This document shows, one piece after another, positions 5,696 through 9,902 of a stretch of 9,902 bases of DNA. The DNA is from Flavobacterium psychrophilum (GTDB taxonomy: Bacteria; Bacteroidota; Bacteroidia; Flavobacteriales; Flavobacteriaceae). A model generated the notes under the pieces. That model worked only from the letters and a program-made list of their open reading frames with translations. It made no database searches and was not told the DNA's origin. Each line of letters begins with the position of its first letter. Positions within the stretch are counted from its first letter, which is position 1. A program made the position numbers and the translations under genes. The stretch is taken from NCBI GenBank assembly GCA_945897545.1, contig CAMDGJ010000101.1:1-9902 (forward strand), in the 5' to 3' direction.

Positions 5696-6784
5696 TTATT
5701 TCTTAAAATACGTTTCTAATATTAATTGAGCGGCTGCAAAAGGTGATATTTCATCGTTTTGTACCGCTTTTTTATTGGAATTCAAAAGTTTTTGAATTTC
5801 AGGATGATTGTAAAAATTAGCTTTCAATTGCTCATTTATGGTTTCTAGCATCCAATAATGATTTTGTTCCTTTCGGTTGTATAAGAAATAATTATTTGCT
5901 TTTGTAAGTTCAAGAAAGTTTTCGATAGTTTTCCAAACTTCAGGAATTCCTTCCTGAGTAATGGCGCTGCAAGTAGAAGTTGTGGGAGTCCAACCAGATT
6001 TTTTTGCAGGAAATAAATGTAAGGCTCTGTTGAATTCTACTTTGGCTAGATTTGCTTTTTTTATATTATCACCATCCGCTTTGTTGATGACTATGGCATC
6101 AGCCATTTCCATAATTCCTCTTTTGATTCCCTGCAATTCGTCGCCAGCTCCAGAAATTTTGAGTAATAAAAAGAAATCTACCATACTGTGAACCGCGGTT
6201 TCGCTTTGGCCAACGCCAACAGTTTCAATAAGAATGGTGTCAAATCCAGCCGCTTCGCAAAGCGTGATGGTTTCTCTCGTTTTTCTTGCCACTCCACCCA
6301 AAGTTTCTCCGGAAGCAGAAGGTCTAATGTAAGTATTTACATCTTTTACCAATTCCTCCATTCGGGTTTTATCGCCTAGAATACTTCCGTGTGAAATTGT
6401 ACTAGATGGATCAACGGCAAGAACCGCTACTTTTTTCCCCAACCCCGTCAAATATATTCCAAAGGCTTCGATGAATGTACTTTTACCAACGCCAGGAACT
6501 CCAGTAATTCCTATTCGTACTGATTTAGTGGCCTTTGGCAAGCAAGCATTAATCACTTCATTAGCTTTCGCCAAATGTTCAGAATTAGTGCTTTCGACCA
6601 ACGTAATTGCGCGGCTTAAATCAGAAATATTTCCGGACAAAATTCCCTCAATTAATTCTTTTGATGAAGGTTGCATTTTTCTAAATTTCTGAATTTGCTC
6701 CAAAGCAGTTGAACTAATAATTTCCGGTTGAGAAATTCCAGGTTTTTCGAGAAGTGCTGAGTTTTTTACTTGGTCGTTTTTCAA
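5696..6784 (-). CDS. meaB: Methylmalonyl-CoA mutase-associated GTPase MeaB
   Basis: This is a cytoplasmic G3E-type P-loop GTPase that gates cofactor loading and protects adenosylcobalamin-dependent methylmalonyl-CoA mutase. It has 362 residues. Walker A is GVPGVGKST (95-103), then AVDPSS (123-128) and GSILGDKTRM (133-142). The ETVGVGQSE switch region is at 187-195 and the guanine-specificity NKAD at 234-237. The C-terminal helical region fits the dimerisation arm. A TAA lies two codons before TTG 6784, and no ATG occurs until codon 37, although the residues between (such as ALLEKPGISQPEI) resemble flavobacterial homologues; TTG is therefore the likely start. A one-mismatch -7 element (TAAGTTTA, 6831-6824) lies upstream in the 57-base gap after nudK. 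The mutase subunits are not in this window. The stop abuts the convergent small gene. Confidence 0.92.
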   Translation of the reverse strand: MKNDQVKNSALLEKPGISQPEIISSTALEQIQKFRKMQPSSKELIEGILSGNISDLSRAITLVESTNSEHLAKANEVINACLPKATKSVRIGITGVPGVGKSTFIEAFGIYLTGLGKKVAVLAVDPSSTISHGSILGDKTRMEELVKDVNTYIRPSASGETLGGVARKTRETITLCEAAGFDTILIETVGVGQSETAVHSMVDFFLLLKISGAGDELQGIKRGIMEMADAIVINKADGDNIKKANLAKVEFNRALHLFPAKKSGWTPTTSTCSAITQEGIPEVWKTIENFLELTKANNYFLYNRKEQNHYWMLETINEQLKANFYNHPEIQKLLNSNKKAVQNDEISPFAAAQLILETYFKK

Positions 6785-6800
6785 AACTTAAAATCGTTTG

Positions 6801-6818
6801 AGTAAAATTAGTAAAATT
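6801..6818. repeat. Perfect 9-bp tandem duplication
   Basis: AGTAAAATT occurs twice in direct succession (6801-6809 and 6810-6818) in the 57-base gap between nudK and meaB. It lies downstream, in the meaB direction, of the weak -7 element at 6831-6824, so it would fall in the meaB leader. No function is apparent. Confidence 0.6.
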
Positions 6819-6841
6819 TTGACTAAACTTATGATTTTATT

Positions 6842-7426
6842 CTATCCAACGAGATTATTTATTTTGGCATATTGCAACAATATAATGGTTTTAGCATCTT
6901 TTATTTCGCCAGTTTCAATCATTTTATAGGCTTCTTCAAAATGCATTTCAATTACTTCTATTTCTTCTTGTTCGTGTTCTAATCCTCCGCCTTCGTGAAC
7001 TTTCATTGAAGCATCATATTCACCTATAAATAGATGTAAAATTTCGGTAATAGCACCCGGTGACATATAGGTTTCCATAATTTTTTGAACAGAATTTATA
7101 CGATAGCCTGTTTCTTCTTCGGCTTCTCGGATGATGCATTGTTCAGGATGATCTTGATCTAACATTCCCGCACAAACTTCAATCATCATGCCAGATTCGT
7201 TTCCGTTGAGGTAAGTAGGGAGTCGGAATTGCTTGGTAAGAATGATTGTTCTTTGTTCTCGATTATAGAGTAAGATTCCGGCTCCATTTCCTCTATCGTA
7301 AACTTCTCTTTTTTGGGTAACCCATTGTCCGTCCTTTCTTAAAAAATCGAAAGTAACTTTGTTTAAAATGTACCAATTATCAGAAAGCAAATCAGTTTGT
7401 TTTATTTTTATATTTGGGTTATTCAT
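6842..7426 (-). CDS. nudK: GDP-mannose pyrophosphatase NudK (Nudix hydrolase)
   Basis: This cytoplasmic Nudix hydrolase splits GDP-mannose, and related nucleotide sugars, into GMP and mannose-1-phosphate. The 194 residues match the E. coli NudK length (191) and layout: [16 protein letters not shown] near the N-terminus, [16 protein letters not shown] (40-55), [14 protein letters not shown] (66-79), [18 protein letters not shown] (120-137) and GEIKDAKTI near the end. The Nudix box is residues 87-108, with putative metal-binding Glu at 101, 104 and 105. As in NudK proteins it is one residue shorter than the general consensus, and His93 replaces an acidic residue at a position that varies in the subfamily. 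The gene begins about 15 bases after the purA terminator T-tract. I find no TAnnTTTG element before it, so it may depend on read-through. Confidence 0.88.
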   Translation of the reverse strand: MNNPNIKIKQTDLLSDNWYILNKVTFDFLRKDGQWVTQKREVYDRGNGAGILLYNREQRTIILTKQFRLPTYLNGNESGMMIEVCAGMLDQDHPEQCIIREAEEETGYRINSVQKIMETYMSPGAITEILHLFIGEYDASMKVHEGGGLEHEQEEIEVIEMHFEEAYKMIETGEIKDAKTIILLQYAKINNLVG

Positions 7427-7441
7427 TTGTGGGATAATTAT

Positions 7442-7470
7442 AAAAAAACGCCCTGAAATTTCAGAGCGTT
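7442..7470 (-). terminator. Intrinsic terminator of purA
   Basis: On the minus strand a near-perfect palindrome (7470 to 7447) forms GCGTT/AACGC outer pairs, a U·G pair (7465/7452) and inner CTGA/TCAG pairs. A run of seven T follows in transcription direction (complement of 7448-7442). It begins six bases after the purA stop. On the plus strand the U·G becomes a C/A mismatch and there is no T-run, so it acts for purA only. Confidence 0.85.
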
Positions 7471-7476
7471 AAGTTG

Positions 7477-8748
7477 TTATTTTGTAATCGTTTGCTTTCT
7501 GTCTGGTCCAACAGAAACAATTTTTATTGGCACTTCAACTGCTGCCTCAATGAATTCAATGTATTCTTTCAATTCGATTGGTAATTGTTCATAAGTAGTC
7601 ATTTCTGTTAAATCTGCCTCCCAGCCCTTTAATTCTTTATAGATAGGAGTTACGTTTTCCGGTTCGATATTGTATGGAAAATTCGAAATCGCTTTGCCTT
7701 TATAATTGTAATGAGTACAAACTTTCAGGATTGGAAATCCAGAAAGAATATCGCCTTTCATCATCATCAATTGCGTTACACCATTAATTTGAACAGCGTA
7801 TTTTAGCGCAACTAAATCCAGCCAGCCACAACGTCTTTGTCTTCCGGTAACAGAACCAAATTCATTTCCAACGCTCGCCATTGTTGCACCATCTTCATCA
7901 AAAAGTTCCGTTGGAAAAGGACCACTTCCTACTCGAGTTACATACGCTTTAAAAATTCCGTAAACCTCTTTTATTTTATTTGGAGCAATCCCTAAACCGG
8001 TACAAGCACCAGCTGCAGTTGTATTTGAAGAAGTTACAAATGGATACGTTCCGAAATCAACGTCTAATAGTGAGCCTTGAGCTCCTTCGCACAATATTGC
8101 TTTACCAGCTCTTTGTGCTTGATTCAAGTAGTCCTCACTATCTATGAAGTCTATTTTTTTTAATTCTTCGATTGCTTCAAAGAACTCCCTTTCCATTTCT
8201 TCTAGATTATACCGAATATCTACATCGTAAAAAACAATCATCTCTTCGTGTTTGTTTGCCAATGCGCGGTATCTTTCTTTGAAATCTTCCATTTCAATAT
8301 CGCCAACACGGATTCCGTTTCTACCCGTTTTGTCCATATAAGTTGGGCCAATTCCTTTTAGGGTTGAACCAATTTTTGCTTTTCCTTTTGATGCTTCAGA
8401 TGCTGCATCAAGCAAACGGTGCGTTGGTAGGATTAAATGTGCTTTTCTTGAAATGATTAATTTATTTTTTATATCTAAATTAAATTTTGCCAATCCTTCG
8501 ATTTCTTTTTGAAAAACAACTGGGTCGATAACTACCCCATTTCCAATAATATTTACCGCAGTTTTATGAAAAATACCTGAAGGAATGGTTCTCAAAACAT
8601 GTTTAATGCCATCGAATTCTAAGGTATGTCCAGCATTTGGTCCTCCTTGAAAACGAGCGATAATATCATATTTAGAAGTAAGAACATCAACTATTTTTCC
8701 TTTTCCTTCATCTCCCCATTGTAATCCTAATAATAAATCTACGGTCAT
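7477..8748 (-). CDS. purA: Adenylosuccinate synthetase
   Basis: This enzyme catalyses the first committed step from IMP to AMP, joining aspartate to IMP with GTP hydrolysis to give adenylosuccinate. It acts in the cytoplasm as a dimer. The 423 residues are full length. The phosphate loop QWGDEGKGK lies at 10-18, with the catalytic Asp13, and GHT holds the catalytic His41, both at canonical numbering. Further family blocks are GSTLKGIGPTYMDKTGRNGIRVGD (about 127-150), EGAQGSLLDVDFGTYPFVTSSN and TGRQRRCGWLDLVALKYAVQINGV. The start is ATG 8748. The 31-base gap to the fur stop holds no visible promoter, so fur and purA are probably co-transcribed. A strong intrinsic terminator follows. In other bacteria this enzyme is inhibited by ppGpp, which is notable given the rel/spoT gene upstream. 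Confidence 0.97.
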   Translation of the reverse strand: MTVDLLLGLQWGDEGKGKIVDVLTSKYDIIARFQGGPNAGHTLEFDGIKHVLRTIPSGIFHKTAVNIIGNGVVIDPVVFQKEIEGLAKFNLDIKNKLIISRKAHLILPTHRLLDAASEASKGKAKIGSTLKGIGPTYMDKTGRNGIRVGDIEMEDFKERYRALANKHEEMIVFYDVDIRYNLEEMEREFFEAIEELKKIDFIDSEDYLNQAQRAGKAILCEGAQGSLLDVDFGTYPFVTSSNTTAAGACTGLGIAPNKIKEVYGIFKAYVTRVGSGPFPTELFDEDGATMASVGNEFGSVTGRQRRCGWLDLVALKYAVQINGVTQLMMMKGDILSGFPILKVCTHYNYKGKAISNFPYNIEPENVTPIYKELKGWEADLTEMTTYEQLPIELKEYIEFIEAAVEVPIKIVSVGPDRKQTITK

Positions 8749-8779
8749 TCTGTTTATTGTTTGTAGTTAGTTTAGTTTT

Positions 8780-9235
8780 TTATTTTTGTTTTTTTGTTGC
8801 GTATAAATATAAAGAGTGGTTTGAAATATCGATATCGAATATTTCTTCCATAGTTTTTTTGATAGTTTGTATTCGTGGGTCACAAAATTCAATTACTTCA
8901 CCTGTATCTGTCATAATAATATGATCGTGTTGCTTGTCGAAATATGATTTTTCGTAATGTGCTTGATTTTGTCCAAATTGATGTTTGCGCACCAAAGCGG
9001 ATTCTAATAAAAGTTCAATAGTATTGTACAGAGTAGCTCTACTTACACGATAGTTTTTGTTTTTCATTTTAATATATAAATTTTCTATATCAAAATGCTC
9101 TTCACTATCGTAAATTTCTTGCAGTATGGCGTAGCGTTCTGGCGTTTTTCGATGTCCATTAGTCTCAAGATACATTGTAAAAACATTTTTTACTATTTCT
9201 TGATTTTTACTATTATCTGCTGAGATTTGTGTCAT
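8780..9235 (-). CDS. Fur family transcriptional regulator
   Basis: This is a 151-residue metal-responsive DNA-binding repressor of the Fur/PerR/Zur superfamily. The N-terminal winged helix contains [12 protein letters not shown] (47-58) and recognition helix [14 protein letters not shown] (65-78). The dimerisation domain has HDH at 103-105, EVIEF at 113-117 and NHSLYLY at 139-145. Putative regulatory-site ligands align with E. coli Fur: His47, Glu95, His103, His105, Glu116 and His140. The structural zinc site is absent: the first CxxC pair is replaced by Met108 and Thr111, and no C-terminal CxxC exists. Start: an upstream TTG (9244) overlaps the -7 element TATCTTTG, so ATG 9235 is preferred. 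The metal and regulon cannot be assigned; Fur, PerR and other subfamilies are all possible. It lies between a rel/spoT gene and purA. Confidence 0.9.
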   Translation of the reverse strand: MTQISADNSKNQEIVKNVFTMYLETNGHRKTPERYAILQEIYDSEEHFDIENLYIKMKNKNYRVSRATLYNTIELLLESALVRKHQFGQNQAHYEKSYFDKQHDHIIMTDTGEVIEFCDPRIQTIKKTMEEIFDIDISNHSLYLYATKKQK

Positions 9236-9241
9236 ATTCTG

Positions 9242-9249
9242 CAAAGATA
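9242..9249 (-). promoter_or_regulatory. -7 promoter element for fur-purA
   Basis: On the minus strand TATCTTTG matches TAnnTTTG exactly and ends only six bases before ATG 9235. Transcripts would start at or within a few bases of the ATG, giving a leaderless or nearly leaderless mRNA. No TTG lies at the -33 distance; that position falls in the tandem repeat at 9263-9292. Confidence 0.6.
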
Positions 9250-9262
9250 AATTATATTTTTT

Positions 9263-9292
9263 AGTTTAGAAGTTTAGAAGTTTAAAAGTTTA
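9263..9292. repeat. 8-bp tandem repeat upstream of fur
   Basis: Almost four copies of AGTTTAGA run head to tail: 9263-9270 and 9271-9278 are identical, 9279-9286 differs by one base (AGTTTAAA), and a partial AGTTTA ends at 9292. Immediately beyond is a second period-8 element, CTATACTT/GTATACTT (9313-9328), which also contains the inverted TATAC/GTATA. The array covers roughly -20 to -50 relative to the fur start. Confidence 0.75.
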
Positions 9293-9331
9293 GCCGCTTA
9301 ACTCATAACTTTCTATACTTGTATACTTTTC

Positions 9332-9902
9332 TTAATTTTTATATTCTCGGCTTACTTTTTCTATACCATCAATTTTCTTGATATTATCAATTAATCTTTT
9401 TAAAATGGTATTGTTTTGAACGATGACTGCTATCTGACCATTAAAAATTCCTGCTTCGCCACTCAAAGAAATACTTTGAATATTTACATTCATATTGTCT
9501 GAAATCACTTTGGTCAATTTATTCGTAAGTCCAATAGTGTCCATACCAGTAATGTGCAAAATTGCCTTAAACTCTTGTTGTGACGAGTCAATCCATTTGG
9601 CCTGAATTATACGATACGCATAATTTGATTGTAAACTTATAGCATTAGGACAATCCTTTTTATGGACTTTTATTCCTTCATTTATGGTGATAAAACCAAA
9701 AACTTCGTCGCCAGGAATTGGATTACAGCAAGTTGATAACTTATAATCTAATTTGTCTTGTTCAATTCCAAAAACTAGCATATCATAATTACTGCTTAAT
9801 ATTTGTTTATGAATTTCTAAACTAGGAGTGCTAGCTGAACGCTTGATTTTGTTTTTGAAAAAATTAATAAAAGTGTTACTTTTTTGGGCAGCATAGTTTT
9901 TT
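9332..9902 (-). CDS. RelA/SpoT-family (p)ppGpp synthetase/hydrolase, C-terminal part only
   Basis: The open frame enters from the window's right edge; about 189 C-terminal residues are visible, so the HD hydrolase, synthetase and TGS domains must lie outside. What is seen is a charged linker (KRSASTPSLEIHKQIL), then the conserved zinc-finger/CC region from LDYKLSTCCNPIPGDEVFGF to VHKKDCPNA, with the Cys-Cys, His and Cys ligands. A C-terminal ACT domain follows (AILHITGMDTIGLTNKLTKVI to the end), the sensory regulatory end that contacts the ribosome or other regulators. An internal ATG at 9781 is not the start, because coding continues upstream without a stop. Enzyme direction (synthesis, hydrolysis or both) cannot be judged from this part; flavobacteria usually carry a bifunctional form. 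The stop lies 96 bases before the fur ATG. Confidence 0.93.
   Translation of the reverse strand, partial: KNYAAQKSNTFINFFKNKIKRSASTPSLEIHKQILSSNYDMLVFGIEQDKLDYKLSTCCNPIPGDEVFGFITINEGIKVHKKDCPNAISLQSNYAYRIIQAKWIDSSQQEFKAILHITGMDTIGLTNKLTKVISDNMNVNIQSISLSGEAGIFNGQIAVIVQNNTILKRLIDNIKKIDGIEKVSREYKN

Noticed and set aside
5961..6692. Three short plus-strand frames opposite meaB
   Set aside because: They are antisense shadows of a well-conserved GTPase gene and lack promoter or family evidence.
9236..9244. TTG start for the Fur-family gene
   Set aside because: This TTG is part of the -7 element TATCTTTG, so it is unlikely to be in the mRNA; ATG 9235 follows.
9313..9328. Terminator for rel/spoT at the TATAC/GTATA inverted repeat
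   Set aside because: The stem is only five A/T-rich pairs with a 2-base loop and no T-run, too weak for a confident terminator call.
9779..9781. Start codon of a separate 149-residue protein
   Set aside because: The frame continues upstream without a stop to the window edge and the sequence is the C-terminal part of a RelA/SpoT protein; this is an internal methionine.

Overview
This AT-rich window most likely comes from the chromosome of a Flavobacterium-type member of the Bacteroidota. Three things point there. The proteins read like flavobacterial orthologues. Start sites lack Shine-Dalgarno motifs. Several genes are preceded by the Bacteroidota -7 promoter element TAnnTTTG. Most of the window is housekeeping DNA, and I see no prophage, insertion sequence, CRISPR array, tRNA or rRNA. 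The genome assignment rests on recognition from memory, not a search.

Layout. The left edge (1-521, minus strand) is a type II toxin-antitoxin pair with overlapping genes; the RelE/ParE-like toxin runs off the window. A divergent intergenic region (522-658) carries a promoter in each direction and a GC-rich hairpin in the leader of mtaB (659-2017, +), a tRNA methylthiotransferase. It converges on an unnamed beta-propeller-like gene (2053-2895, -), and a strong hairpin terminator overlaps that gene's last codons. Next, on the plus strand, are a MATE-family transporter (3027-4409, GTG start), a two-helix-anchored prohibitin/SPFH protein (4482-5390), and a small acidic orphan protein (5465-5695). 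A palindromic array of 7-bp repeats separates the last two.

The right half is all minus strand, in transcription order: the 3' end of a rel/spoT-type ppGpp synthetase/hydrolase (9902-9332), a Fur-family regulator (9235-8780), purA (8748-7477), nudK (7426-6842) and meaB (6784-5696). The theme is purine and GTP physiology: ppGpp metabolism, AMP synthesis using GTP, nucleotide-sugar hydrolysis and a GTPase chaperone. The fur promoter appears to start transcription at or next to the ATG, with an 8-bp tandem repeat just upstream.

Start corrections relative to longest open frames: mtaB at ATG 659 (not TTG 647), the propeller-like gene at 2895 (not 3048), and fur at ATG 9235 (not TTG 9244). MATE (GTG) and meaB (TTG) appear to use genuine non-ATG starts. 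I found no clearly new system. The most unusual items are the repeat and hairpin structures in leaders and intergenic DNA.
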